DNA of 64,000 nucleotides from Anthoceros angustus (lineage: Eukaryota > Streptophyta > Anthocerotopsida > Anthocerotales > Anthocerotaceae): assembly GCA_010909165.1 (NCBI GenBank), contig MU008151.1:992001-1056000 (forward strand). Reading direction: 5' to 3'. This document shows, one piece after another, positions 1 to 11,893 of this stretch (positions within the stretch are counted from its first letter, which is position 1; each line of letters opens with the position of its first letter). The translations under genes and the position numbers were made by a program. Below the pieces are notes generated by a model. That model did no database searches. It saw nothing but the letters and a program-made list of their open reading frames with translations, and was not told the origin of the DNA.

Positions 1-1599
1 GTTTTCCTCTCAATCTGGTACCTATTCCATGTTCCACATTCCCTTATCCCAGATATTATTCCCACCATAAGCTGACTAGCTAATTCTTTACTACCAAGCT
101 AATGGCTGTCTCCATGAAACGTGGCCCCTTGGACACGCATATTTTCAAATACAACCATCGTCCCATTGTTCGAAATCATAGATTGTGCTATGAGCGGGAG
201 CAAAACGAGCCAATAGGATGATCTCTCACCTAAATTCAAACATATGCCGATTATAGCCAAGGTCTGTGGGAATAGGAGATGATAGATGCGATTGGGAATT
301 GTGTGGAGGATCTTGCCCTTATCAACTGTAGTGGATGACCTTGAGGGGCACAGCAAATGTATAAATCATTCAGGTTGTTAAGTTAAAGCTATGCAGAAGG
401 TTGTTCAGTGGTCCATCTCTACTAGCATCTCTTATGTGTTGAGGCTAGCCCTTCAAAGTCTCGTGCTACTCATCACTTTGTATGTGTATCAGTTAGGAAA
501 GTCTTGATTTCCAATTTGCTTGTGCAAGCCATTGTGCACATTGAGTTGTCCCGTGTACGCGTCAAGATTCAAGTCAAGCGTCGATGGTGTCTTTCCTTGT
601 CCTACACAACAACATTGTAGACAACAGCGGCAACATTGTGCACCATCTGTATGCCGATATGAGTGCAGGTGTAGAAGGTACAACAACATATCTGAGGAAG
701 AGCGTGGCCTAACCCTTGGATTATATTGTGGTTCAAACTTCGTGTATTTTAGATCATAATTCCTCATTCCTCTAACCTTCCTGTTTTATTTTCATATCAT
801 ACTATCGTACTAGATGTAGCGAGACGTAGCTTAACGAGTTAATGTTTTTCAAGCAAACCATTATAAACAAATAAATTTATTTTTACTTTATTTTTTGAAT
901 TAATATATTATAGTTAGGTATCATTTGTTAATGTAGACATGCCTAGTTGCGTACACATAGGGTTTGGCCTATTATTTAAGTATGTAGGTTTTTGTACACA
1001 AATTTCATATTTTCTAAGTTCTGTAATAACAAGATTGTGTTTACAACCAATGTGGAATTTATATCTATAGAAATGTTGAAGATGTTGAATCTACCAAAAA
1101 TTAAAGTCCTAAAGTTTAACTACAAACTCATTCAAAGTTTCAAAGTCTCGTGATCATCATTCATCTTTGATCGCGTTTAATTAATTAATTAATTTTTTAA
1201 TACATCCATGCCCATGCACAAGAATAGCTACCTATATAGCAAAGTTGTTCCATGAAATGAAGTTCCTCATACTAGTAACCTATGATATTTGATTGAGTTA
1301 CGTAATCCTTTTCAATCTATTTATAAAGTTTTGATGTATTTAGAGCCCTTTACAAACAACTAAAATGCACATAAGCTTTAAAGGCGTTTTTTAGATTTAA
1401 AATCTGTTGCGGGAAGAGACCTAGACTCTAGGCTTGAGTTGAGCTGCCCCGAGTCTACCATTACAACAAGTGAGGTGGCCTTCGCTTCCTACACTCCTGG
1501 CATCCCAAACGCGGTTTGGCAGCTGTGTTAGGAGACTCGGCTCGCATCGTCGCGATCGGATCGAAGGAGTCGGGGAAGGGCTGGCCAAGGTTGGGGAAG
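1..1599. other. Intergenic, AT-rich, no supported gene
   Basis: Mostly AT-rich sequence with A/T runs, notably 840-1400. Short open frames exist on both strands, for example around 490-760, but they overlap antisense and show no family motif. GC content rises after about 1430, leading into the dynamin-like gene part. I see no RNA gene or transposon end here. Confidence 0.6.
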
Positions 1600-2982
1600 G
1601 CAAGGCAAGGTAGCAGGGACGGGTGCGAGGCGGGCTGTCAGGGCTTCGCAGGTTGCTGCTTTCAGCAGCAGCGGGGGGGCTGAATGGAAAGCCTGGCCCT
1701 CGGTTGTGGTGGTGGGAGGCCAGGTCAGTGGAGTGACTCCCTCATTGGGGCAGCTTGACCTCACGTGATGCCTCTTTGTTTGCTGGTTTCCAGCTTGGTG
1801 CGCGTCTAGAATTCTGGTTCCTCTGACTCTGACTTTTTAACCTCGCAACAGAGTTCTGGAAAGTCGTCTGTGCTGGAGAGCATCGTGGGAAGGGACTTCT
1901 CCCCTCGAGGCTCAGGTGTGCATCTTCTCTTACACTGGATCACGGACGTGGACAGATCGAATTAGATGCAGGTTGGATCTAAAATGCATCTTTTCATGCT
2001 GTCGTTTTCTCGAAGCCCCGGCTGGATTCAGCATTAGGATGGTGATAGATCTTCAATTCACCTCGGTTTAGGATCGCGGCAAGAAGTGGGCCGGGTAAAG
2101 CAGATGTATTGCAAATGGCTTCCAACATGATCAGTGCGACGGTGATTTGTAGGGATTGTAACGAGGCGTCCCTAGTTTTACAGCTGCACAAGATGGACGA
2201 TGGTTCCGAATATGGCGAATTTGTCCATGGCGCCGAAGAGAAGGTTTACGGATTATGGTAATGTTGTGTACTTGCTTTTGATGTGGAGGTCTTCAGGATC
2301 TTGCTTGTTGTGCTTTGTGAGGGGACGCATGTTTCACTCTTTCTTCTTAGGTTTAGGGTTCTTTCACTCTTTTTGCAAGTGTGGACGGTGAATATCGAGA
2401 AACTTGCATATTCTGTTTAGGTCTTTCCATGATTATAGACGACTTTTGCAAGTTTCGACCTGACGAGTGAGTATGTGGTTGCAGCTGCTTTTAGGAAAGA
2501 GATATCTGATGAGACCGACAGAGTCACTGGGCGCAGCAAGCAGATCTCTCCGTTCCGTGTCAACTGAGCATATATTCTCCTCATGGTATGTCTACCCAGA
2601 AGATTTACATCTCAAATTTGAAGGATTTACTTGTGGCCCTACGGTCAAATGAACGATGAAATCAAATTGTGAAACAAGTCGACAGTATCTTTCACCCTTG
2701 TGATCATATGCACGCGCTAGTAGTGAAGACGATCTCTATGCAAGGTTTGAAGTTTGTCAGGATGAGGCATAACAGGTTGCTACTCTATGATGTGATGCAG
2801 TGCTGAACTTGACTCTCATTGATCTTCAAAAGTTGTTGTTGGTAAGTGCTCCTTATGCCTATGACCATGCCTGTAGAGGCTAATTTCGGATGAGCCAGGG
2901 CTAAATTGGAGCTAATTACTTTTCTGTGTCACCTGCAGAGGGACAGCCTGACAGCAATATGGTTCGGTCATACGTGGAGAAG
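1600..2982 (+). pseudogene. Dynamin-related protein, DRP1-like, 5' exons only
   Basis: Six consecutive exons of a plant DRP1-type dynamin GTPase (membrane fission, cell plate and endocytosis) can be followed. Exon 1 ends at 1723 with PSVVVVGGQ. Exon 2 (1852-1915) holds the P-loop and reads SSGKSSVLESIVGRDF. Exon 3 (2153-2257) reads GIVTRRP, then LVLQLHKMDDGSEYGEFVH, then APKRRFTDY. Exon 4 (2485-2585) holds RKEISDETDRVTG. Exon 5 (2801-2841) holds LNLTLIDL. Exon 6 (2939-2982) holds NMVRSYVEK. All junctions use GT/AG and codon phases join correctly. Three single-base shifts break the frame (about 2173, 2229, 2555). The G3 motif is damaged, with LIDLQK where LIDLPG is expected, and part of exon 6 is missing. 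Nothing dynamin-like follows 2982, so the GTPase domain is cut off and no stalk or GED remains. The start codon is not certain: the sequence before the conserved part of exon 1 does not resemble the usual N-terminus. I infer a truncated pseudogene. Confidence 0.85.
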
Positions 2983-3024
2983 GTACCTTCCCGATCCTTG
3001 ATGCCTTAATGCGATCATGGCTTC

Positions 3025-3366
3025 GTGTGGGTTCTCTTGCTCACCGGACAGAGCAGAGCCGCGGACTCGCCTTCCTGCACCACGAAGAACTGGTTGCCGT
3101 AGCGGGATTGCAGCTCGATGAAGAACTGGCGAGGCAGCAGGGAGTTCACAGCAGGTCCCACGTTGAAGTTGAGGATGTGCGGCGACGTCAGGTCCTGGAT
3201 CACCACGATGGTGCGCTCGTCTGGACTCCACAGGCTCCGCAGCGCCTGCCCCGATGTGGCCGGGGTAGGCTCGGTTGTCGTCACCACCCGCTGCGCTGCT
3301 CCAGCTGCTTGCAGGCAGTCTGTTAAATAATACCCTGCGAGCATCGTCCAGGCTGTCACACTTCCG
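3025..3366 (-). pseudogene. PPR-like fragment, first of two copies
   Basis: Read on the minus strand, 3290-3378 gives MCRKCDSLDDARRVLFNRLP, which matches the common plant PPR pattern (M-Y-A-K-C-G-S-L-x-D-A-R-R-V-F). In a second minus-strand frame, 3015-3533 is open for 172 codons and includes VNSLLPRQFFIELQSRYGNQ, which I do not recognise. The block is repeated with few changes at 21556-21896. It begins just after the dynamin fragment and lies upstream of ROCO copy A, as its twin lies upstream of copy C. It is therefore part of the duplicated unit. It looks like a partial PPR gene, too short to act alone. Confidence 0.55.
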
Positions 3367-3587
3367 ACACATGGCCACCAGACATGAGCCAATAAATAAT
3401 CATCTTCATTCTCGGGTCCATTGATGGCAAGGACGACGTATGCCCTCTCCAGAGGGCATCCAACAAGAACAACTATCCTTATGCCCATTGGAAATTCACC
3501 GATATCTGAATCATTGAAAGCAAGAACGTCCATATGCCCGCCCTTCCCAGATGACGTCCATACCCAACAGTATCAACATTATATATG
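3367..3587. repeat. Short direct repeats upstream of ROCO A
   Basis: Contains diverged copies of a GATGGCAAGGACGTCCATAT-type word followed by a CCCTC/CAGAGG stretch, at about 3422, 3515 and 3925. The same word occurs twice upstream of copy B (6958-7030) and twice upstream of copy C (22448-22525). It is non-coding and part of the duplicated 5' region. Confidence 0.6.
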
Positions 3588-4237
3588 CCCACTGGAAATC
3601 TACTGGAAAGGATCCTTCAAACATGAGAGAAAACAGTACTCAGACCCTGCTATTCACTTGTGGAGAAACACCATGGGTTATATCCGCAATATCATTGCAC
3701 TTGGAACCCTTCCCCATACGCTGACTTTGGTGACCGTGTTGTTCCCTTTCACAGGCTGCCAGACCCTGATGAGCTTAGAGTCATGAAAGATCTGATCATG
3801 TTATCGAAAATTACAAGTAAAGGGTTTCTAGGGTGGATCCAGTTTCCGTGGACACCCAACCCAGCCCATCATTCGTCACAGGGACCGTGCACGGAAAAAA
3901 CTCATCTTCATTCTCGGGTCCATTGATGGCAAGGACGCCCGTATCCCCTCTGCAGAGGACCCAACCCAGCCCATCATTCATCACAGGGACCGTGCACGGG
4001 AGCCGTTCCCCGTTCCGTTCCGGTGTCCCGATGTCGACTGACCCGGACAAATTCCCATTCCCATTTACTTATTTTAGCATGTGTAAGTTTGGGCTGTTTC
4101 GCCGTTCATGTGGGAAGTTTCGCTGCGTGGGGCCTGGCTGCCAGGGCTGAAGGCCGCGGGATGTGGTGTGGCCTGGAGGAGCTCAGCACCTGCCTGGTCC
4201 TCATTCCATTCTAGCACTTCGCATAGCAGAGCAGAGC
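3588..4237 (+). promoter_or_regulatory. Module U: shared 5' flank of ROCO copy A
   Basis: This stretch is nearly repeated at 7063-7610 and 22557-23123, each time ending exactly at a ROCO start codon. Landmarks in order are GGAGAAACACCATGGGTTAT, a CACAGGCTGCCAGACC word, a CCCAACCCAGCCCATCATTC stretch, and a run ending in CATAGCAGAGCAGAGC just before the ATG. Copy A carries an extra internal repeat of about 110 bases (3860-3970). Because it keeps a fixed position before the coding start in all three units, I infer promoter plus 5'UTR. No clear TATA box stands out beyond the weak TTTACTTATTTTAG stretch near 4065. Confidence 0.6.
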
Positions 4238-6480
4238 ATGGCGGAAGAGCATGAGGCGGAGGATTGGCGCGCGCTGCCGGTTAAGCTGCAGCAGCTGCTG
4301 AAAGATCTGGGCCGGAATGCCGTGTCCCAACTACCCTTCCAGCTGCATATTGAAGAAGAGGATGGCGGCTACTTCAGTGGGCGAATCTCTAGGAAAATCC
4401 GTGGTGATGAGGGAAGGCACTGGCGAGTGCGCAAGCGGGTGTTGACAGCCATTTCCAACTGCCGCAGTCTCGAGCACATAACCATTTGGGGCTGGTGGGA
4501 CATCGGCTTGGATCGGGAGGATGAAGTGTCGGTTCTGTTGGGGGGCCTGGCGTCCAACCCTTGCCTGCACCTACTGGATCTGTGTGGCTGTGAAGGTTTT
4601 GGAAGGCAGGCGGCTTGCGAGGCTCTGGGCCAGCTTGTTGCATCCAGTCGCAGCTTACGAAGGCTTTCAGCACCGTTTGTTGGGCTTGATGCCGCCGGAC
4701 TGGGTGCCCTGGCCAAAGGCTTCAACAAGGATTCTGTCCTGGAGGAGTTGATCTTACAAGGGAACGAGGTGGGAGGTGCTGAAGGGGCACAGCACCTGGC
4801 CCGCATTCTGGCCACGGCTCCCCGTCTCAAGGATCTGTCACTGGAAGGCATCGGCATGGATGTGGCGGGAGCCCAGTGTATTGCAAATGCTCTTCCGCTC
4901 TGTGCCACGCTCCGGTTTCTGACGTTGGAAGATGGCGAGGCATTGCGGGGTCCCATTCCCGGCGGCCTCGGGCCCATGGGCACTGTGCTCAAACTTGCTT
5001 TCACCCGCGCGGATGAGGATGAGAATGCCTCCATCTCTGGCGTCACAGACCTTACATTGCTTATCTCGAAGGATGGGGAGGCAGGCCTGGCAGACGCCCT
5101 GGCCGGAATGCTGCGCACCAACGATCGTATCGAGAAGCTTGACACCACTCCATATGCTCTCATCCACGGCCTGGACGGGTTACGCTACAACTCCTCCATA
5201 TCTGAACTTCGTCTCTTGGGCTCCGGGACGCCGACGGATGTGTGGATGCGCCTTGTCCACTTGCTCCCGGAATGCAAAGCACTGCGTGGCCTGGCATTGA
5301 TGTTTCTCCAGGGCCACGCCTCGTTCAAGAAAGAGTTGCTGAGATCCTTGGAGGGCAACGCATCTCTGAAAAAGCTCGACATTTCTATCTGGGACGACCT
5401 GGATGATGACATGTTTAGGGACTTGATGAACTGTATTCAAGTCAACAAGACGTTACGGGAGATCAACATCAGGACAACATGGGAAGCGGAAGGAAAGGAC
5501 GCAATCATCAATGCAGCCTTGGCACGCAATGCCACTCAAGAGGCTTACTGGCCTTTGCTCGTGGGCAGGCAAGGGCCTGTGATGCCCAAGGCTGGGCGCC
5601 TCTTCCTGTGCGGTGCCCCTTTGGCAGGGAAGACCACTCTCCGCACGACCTTGATTCGCGCATGGAGACGATACACAGCCGCATCACTCAAGTCCTGGCT
5701 CCGCCAAGTTCCAGCTCGACTGAAGGGAAAAATATTTCGGCTTGGCGACGGATGGCTTCCGTCACCGGTGCCAGAACGGAAGGCATAGAAATCGAGGTGT
5801 TGCGCAACGACCGTAATATGCAAGTTACCATGTGGGATCTGGCTGGACAAGCTCACTACCGAGCTCTGCAAGACTACCTTTTTCCAACCTTCAACCAAGC
5901 ATGTGTCTTCCTGTTTGCGTTCAGCCCATTTGATGATGGGAAACCTCCCCAACTGGATCGGAAACCTCCCCAAGTGCATCCGTGTAATGTCCTGCAGGAC
6001 AGGTTCAGAAGGAGCTTGGCGTACTGGCTTAGGTTCATCAACTCCAATTGTCGCAACGTGGGCTCTACTTTGCCTCAAATATTTGTGGTGGCAACTCATG
6101 TGGATCAGCTGGAGGCTTCTGATGCTCTAGCATTACCGGATCTCCTTCAACCCGTTCTGACAGAGTTGGCCACCGAGTTTGAACAGGTTGTTCACGTGGA
6201 AACAAAAACACTCTTCTCCATGGACGCTCGATCTGCCAAGAGTGTGAAGCCCTTGCTGGACGCACTCATGGAATCGTTTCGAGCTCTATTTGCAATCAAA
6301 CTGTTTCGGGTACCGAGGTATGCAACCGATTGAGTGCTGATTTGACTGCCTGGGTATCCCAACATCCAGCTCAACCAATGGTGAGGAAACAGCAACTTCA
6401 AACTTTGTTCCAAAACGAGCTGAAGAGACTCCACGAAGGTGGGGTTCAAGATGAGGGGGAACGATTGGGAGCCATTCTTG
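4238..6480 (+). pseudogene. TRN1-like: LRR-Roc gene of TORNADO1/ROCO family, copy A, 3'-truncated
   Basis: The start is the ATG at 4238 (MAEEHEAEDWRALP), because the same ATG and upstream context recur in copies B and C. Residues 1-60 are a short N-terminal region. Residues about 80-440 are ribonuclease-inhibitor-type leucine-rich repeats (for example LEELILQGNEVGGAEGAQHL). The Roc GTPase P-loop GAPLAGKTTL lies at about residue 459. This frame ends at 5788 after a one-base loss near 5738. The other frame then gives the G3 motif WDLAGQ (5836-5850), the G4-like THVD (about 6094) and SMDARSAKS (about 6217). A second loss (GGTACCGAGG where copy B has GGTACCCGAGG) ends that frame at 6333. Homology to copies B and C stops at 6480, at the start of COR, where module R begins. 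Plant TRN1 proteins are LRR-Roc-COR proteins that act in leaf and root patterning. This copy has the best-preserved LRR part but lacks COR and the C-terminus. Confidence 0.85.
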
Positions 6481-6957
6481 CTGGGAAAGGATGTCGTCAC
6501 TGGAATGGCGTCTGAGGCCCCTTGCCCCTCTATGACACTAGACAACGCGGAAAATCGCTCACGGCCATCTCCGATGTCCAACTAACTGGAGATATTGCTT
6601 CACCTTCTTCGAAGGTGAGGAAGGAAGGTGTGTTTCCATCCTTCCTATCCAGGGTGATTTGGTTGTGGAGAGCGTCAGCGGAAAGCGTGGCTTTGCAAAA
6701 AAAACCGTGTGAGCAACAGCAGCACCAACTTGCTCAATAGATTGCCGAACCCCACTGTGTAGAAACCATTAACCTGGTCGACACCACTGTCCCTTGACAC
6801 TTCAGCCACGTGTGCCATTGTGCAGCTGAAGGATTTTCTCACCTGGTCGACACATCCATGGCCTTCTGGAAAGGTGCAGGATTACCCTGATTCTGGTTGC
6901 AACATTTGCAGCCTATAATATAAACTCATCACCATTCTCGGTACAGTCATGAACCAT
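6481..6957. repeat. Module R, copy 1
   Basis: A dispersed module that begins CTGGGAAAGGATGTC and contains GGTGATTTGGTTGTGGAGAG, an A-tract (8 A here), and an AGCAACAGCAGCACCAACTT word. Other full or partial copies lie at 16036-16400, 20686-21120, 21121-21415 and 21897-22440. On the minus strand parts of it stay open in two copies (see 20771-21025). It joins abruptly to the broken end of ROCO A at 6480, so it marks a rearrangement junction. Confidence 0.7.
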
Positions 6958-7610
6958 TGATGCCAAGGACGTCCATATGCCCTCTTCAGAGGATTGATGG
7001 CAAGGACGTCCATATGCCCTCCAGAGAATGTTCATATGCAACAACAATAACAACAACTTTATGTATGTCCACTGGAAATCTATTGGAAAGAGAAAACAAT
7101 ACTGATACCCTGCTATTCACTTGTGGAGAAACACCATGGGTTATATCCGCAATATCATTGCACTTGGAACCCTTCCCCATACGCTGACTTTGGTGCGCGT
7201 GTTGTTCCCTTTCACAGGCTGCCAGACCCTGATGAGCTTAGATTCATGAAAGATCATGTTATCGAAAATTAAGTAAAAGGGTTTCTAGGCTGGATTCAGT
7301 TTCCATGGACACCAACCCAACCCAACCCAGCCCATCATTCATCACAGGGACCGTGCACGGGAGCCGTTTCCCGTTCCGTTCCGGTGTCCTGATCTCGACT
7401 GACCCGGACAAATTCCATTCCCATTTACTTATTTTAGCATGTTTAAGTTTGGGCTGTTTCGCCGTTCATGTGGGAAGTTTCGCTGCGTGGGGCCTGCCTG
7501 CCAGGGCTGAAGGCCGCGGGATGTGGTGTGGCCTGGAGGAGCACAGCACCTCTGGCCCTCATTCCATTCTAGCAGTCCGGGAAGCATAGCACAGCATAGC
7601 AGAGCAGAGC
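6958..7610 (+). promoter_or_regulatory. Short repeats and module U, 5' flank of ROCO copy B
   Basis: Two tandem copies of the GGCAAGGACGTCCATATG word (6958-7030) are followed by module U (7063-7610), nearly the same as the flanks of copies A and C. It lacks the extra internal repeat found before copy A. It ends at the ATG at 7611. Promoter and 5'UTR function is inferred from conserved position only. Confidence 0.6.
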
Positions 7611-10600
7611 ATGGCGGAAGAGCATGAGGCGGAGGATTGGCGCGCGCTGCCGGGTAAGCTGCAGCAGCTGCTGCTAGATCTGGGCCGGAATGCCGTGCGC
7701 GTACTACCCGATCTGGATAATGATGAAGAGTATGGCGGCTACTTCACTGATCGAATCCGTGGTGATGAGGGAAGGCACTGGCGAGTGCGCAAGCGGGTGT
7801 TCACAGCCATTGCCCACTGCAGCAGTCTCGACATCATAACCATTAACCCCAGGTGGGCCATCGGCTTGGATCGGGAGGATGAAGTGTCGGTTCTGTTGGG
7901 GGGCCTGGCGTCCAACCCTTCCCTGGAAGTACTGCTTCTGATCGGCTGTAAAGGTTTTGGAAGGCAGGCGGCTTGCGAGGCTCTGGGCCAGCTTGTCGCA
8001 TCCAGTCGCAGCTTACTAGAACTTTCAGCATGGACTATTGGGCTTGATGCCGCGGGACTGGGTGCCCTGGCCAAAGGCTTCAACAAGGATTCTGTCCTGG
8101 AGTACCTGCACTTAGACGGGAACGAGGTGGGAGGTGCTGAAGGGCACAGCACCTGGCCCGCATTCTGGCCACGGCTCCCGTCTGAAGAACTGTCACTGAG
8201 GACATCGGCATGGATGTGGCGGGAGCCCAGTGTATTGCAAATGCTCTTCCGCTCTGTGCCACGCTCCGGTATCTGGCGTTGGGTGATGGCGTTGCATTGC
8301 GGGGTCCCATTCCCGGCGGCCTCGGGCCCATGGGCACTGTGCTCAAACTTGCTTTCACCCGCGCGGATGAGGATGAGAATGCCTCCATCTCTGGCGTCAC
8401 ATTCCTTTCTTTGCGCATCTCGAAGGATGGGGAGGCAGGCCTGGCAGACGCCCTGGCCGGAATGCTGCGCACCAACGATCGTATCGAGAGCTTCACCACT
8501 CCATATGCTCTCATCCACGGCCTGGACGGGTTACGCCGCAACTCCACCATATCTCATCTTCATTTCTTTAATTTTCCATTCGAACGGCGATCAGATGCGC
8601 CAGATGCGACGGCTGTGTGGATGCGCCTTGTCCAGTTGCTCCCGGACTGCAAAGCACTGCGTGTCCTGGACTTGGCATTGCTCCAGGGCCACGCCTCGTT
8701 CAAGAAAGAGTTGCTGAGATCCTTGGAGGGCACATCTCTGAAAGAGCTCAACATTTCTGGCTGGGACGCCCTGGATCATGACATGTTTAGAGACTTGATG
8801 AACTGTATTCAAGTCAACAAGACGTTACGGAAGATCAACATCGGGGGGACAACATGGGAAGCGGAAGGAAAGGACGCAATCATCAATGCAGCCTTGGCAG
8901 GCAATGCCACTCAAGAGGCTTACTGGCCTTTGCTCGTGGGCAAGCAAGGGCCTGTGAGGCCCAAGGCTGGGCGCCTCTTCCTGTGCGGTGCCCTTTGGCA
9001 GGGAAGACCACTCTCCGCACCACCATGATTCGCGCATGGAGACGACACAGCCGCATCACCGAGTTCCAGCTCAGCCAAGTTCTAGCTCGACTGAAGGGAA
9101 AAATATTTCGTGCTTGGCGACGGATGGCTTCCGTCACCGGTACCAGAACGGAAGGCATAGAAATCGAGGTGTTGCGCAACGACCATGATATGCAAGTTAC
9201 CATGTGGGATCTGGCTGGACAAGCTCACTACCGAGCTCTGCAAGACTACCTTTTCCGACCTTCAACCAAGCATGTATCTTCCTGTTTGCGTTCAGCCCAT
9301 TTGATGATCGGAAACCTCCCAACTGCATCCGTCTAATGTCCTGCAGGACAGGTTCAGAAGGAGCTTGGCGTACTGGCTTAGGTTCATCAACTCCAATTGT
9401 CGCAACGTGGGCTCTACTTTGCCTCAAATATTTGTGGTGGCAACTCATGTGGATAAGATGAAGCGTTCTGATGCTGAAGCATTACCCAATCTCCTTCAAC
9501 CCGTTCTGACAGAGTTGGCCACCGAGTTTGAACAGGTTGTTCACGTGGAAACAAAACACTCTTCTCCATGGACGCTCGATCTGCCAAGAGTGTGAAGCCC
9601 TTGCTGGACGCACTCATGGAATCGTTTCGAGCTCTATTTGCAACTAAACTGTTTTGGGTACCCGAGGTATGCAACCGATTGAGTGCTGATTTGACTGCCT
9701 GGGTATCCCAACATCCAGCTCAACCAATGGTGAGGAAACAGCAACTTCAAACTTTGTTCCAAAACGAGCTGAAGAGTCTCCACGAAGGTGGGGTTCAAGA
9801 TGAGGGGAACGATTGGGAGCCATTCTTGCCTATTTGCATGATGTGGGTAGTATCATCTGTTTTCAAGATACAGATGTTGTGGTGATAAATCCACACTGGA
9901 TGAGTCACAATTTTTAGGGCGACTCATTCACCTTCTAACCACAGCATGTCTCCGTCTACTAGTAGTTTGTCGTATTCCTCAGATGGGTTTGTTGCTCAAA
10001 GTCTGCTTCATTCCACCTTGGATGAGATTCTCAGAGGCACACAAGCGGAGGGGATTGAAAGTCAACATCTGGTATCATTGATGACCACTCTCAACTTATG
10101 CTATGAAGAGGATGGGACTCGACGTGTCGGATTCTTTGTTCCCTTCACCATGGCCGCCGGTAATGGTGACGCTGATCCTGGGAGACGACAGTTGAACTGG
10201 GAAACTGCTGATACAGCAAGCAATTACATCTACCTCGGAAGGAGGTTACAGTGCCTTGACAAGACGAAGACGTTTCTTGGTCCAGGCTTTTTCCTAGATT
10301 CCAAGTACGATAACTACCAACATGTCTTTGTGTCGATGGTGTGTGTCTTCAACCTGTTTACTGACATTGTGGAGGTTTGCGTATTGTAGGTCTGCCTTCG
10401 AAAGGATTTGTTCGGATTCCATGGCTTGCAACCTGAGCAGTATCGTATTGAACGCAACCTCATCAAGTTTTGGTGTGATGGTATGGATGTGTTTTGGAAA
10501 GCAGTGGGGATATCGGAGAGGACACCGGGACATCGGTGACCATATCGATATTCTGGTGAGGTCATCCAAGAGCAAAGATGAAACTATCGAGTTTCTCAAG

Positions 10601-11893
10601 GAGCATGTGATTGCAAAGTTGAAATCTTTTGTGCTTCCCTGAAGGCAGTCCGGGAGTCGAGCTTGTGGAAGGAATTATCAGGACCGAGTGTGTCGAAAAC
10701 CTCACACTCTGTATCTACCGGCATAATCAGTCAGTGCTAACGCAGGATTTGCTGAAGCGTGTTTTTCCAGACCAACATGATTGTACAGGGGAGATTTTCT
10801 CCTCGTGGGATCTGGCCGACTTCAAATGGTGGTGGCCAGAATGTCCTGAAGCCTTTTTGAGGAATGCCTTTGAGCGAGCTAAAGAGCTCTTAAGTGCTGG
10901 TGAACTCTTGGATGTCTTGCAAAGGCGACGAACAGGTCTCCGTCAAACCATATCCAACATAGATGCAGCTGTAGAGGAAGTCCTGCCTACAGAGAAAGGG
11001 GTGCTCGCACAACAAGACGCACCAGTTCAAACGTCTCGGTCTGCCAGCGTCCGACGTGCTAAATCCCTCCTGGAACAACTCACTCGGAGATGGGGAGCAA
11101 CTGCAAACCATCATTCAAGGGATAAGAGCTTTGGAGCACAACGTGAAAATGGTGGAGACAGAGGTGAAAGCAGTGGGAGTCAAAGTGGATAGAATTGGCG
11201 AGACTTTGCAACTTATCCAACATGAGATGAGCGCTATCAGGGCTGAGCAGGAAGCTACTCAACAATTTTGCTTTCTAAGATGGATGAGATTATGAATTTC
11301 TCTGCAAAATTAGAAAGCAGTCAGATACCCAGACGTCCCTACATCACCACTGCAGACGTGGGTGTAGTACAGAGGTTGATTGCAGGGGTGCGTGTGGGCA
11401 AAGCGGCTAAGCTGCACTTCATGTGCGAAAATATCTTTGGGAATCACATCGTGGAGGGCCAAACTGGATTCGACTTGACATTGGAGGATGCGAAGTGGAA
11501 GTGGATCAGGCCCCTAGCAATCAGAGGTATCAAGGTTTTGGTTTTCCTAGTGAAAGCTGGCCTACATGTGGCTACCGGCATTGGGAATGCGGTTCCCGAC
11601 CCTTCACCAGCTTGGATGGAGCGCTGTATCTCACTGCGGCCTCTCTGGACGCAGACCTGTCCAAGGTAGATCTCAACCTGACAGGTCCATCGGCGGACCA
11701 GGACATTTCCGTGAAGGAGGCATGGATTACCCTGAGGGATCTGGTCAAGCCGTTGGTAAAGGATCACATCGGCGAGATATTCCAACTGCATAGGTGCAAT
11801 TTCGGAAAAGGCCTGAGGAGGACGAGGAGTGGCATGGGTGTGCCCAACGTGTATGCAGAGGGAATTGACAGACGTGTTTATGAGAAACTCTGA
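7611..11893 (+). pseudogene. TRN1-like: LRR-Roc-COR gene of TORNADO1/ROCO family, copy B, full span
   Basis: The ATG at 7611 opens MAEEHEAEDWRALPGKLQQL. LRRs run to about 8900. The Roc P-loop (LAGKTTLRTT) is near 8996, the G3 motif WDLAGQ near 9208 and THVD near 9443. COR follows, with LHDVGSIICF near 9830, MTTLNLCYEEDGTRRVGFF near 10081 and LGRRLQCLDK near 10230. An 85-base GT/AG intron (10305-10389) is inferred from the family motif that spans it (PGFFPR...RLRKDL). Then come IDILVRSSKSKDE (about 10545), GVELVEGIIRTECVENL (about 10650), a likely coiled coil (11056-11295, heptad-like L/I/V spacing) and the C-terminal LHFMCENIFGNHIVEGQ (about 11416). The frame is broken by many one-base changes (about 8142, 8990, 9256, 9320, 9557, 9806, 9918, 10290, 10530, 10620). 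Domain order matches plant TRN1. As written it is a pseudogene, but most breaks are homopolymer length changes, so a miscalled functional gene is possible. Confidence 0.85.

Noticed and set aside
489-767. Overlapping open frames on both strands (cysteine-rich)
   Set aside because: Mutually antisense, short, no motif or splice context. Chance frames.
9918-9945. Second intron in ROCO B/C ending at an AG before 9946
   Set aside because: The copy C sequence continues in frame from LIHLLTS to the next conserved COR part if one T is added to the TTTTT run, so an indel explains it without an intron.
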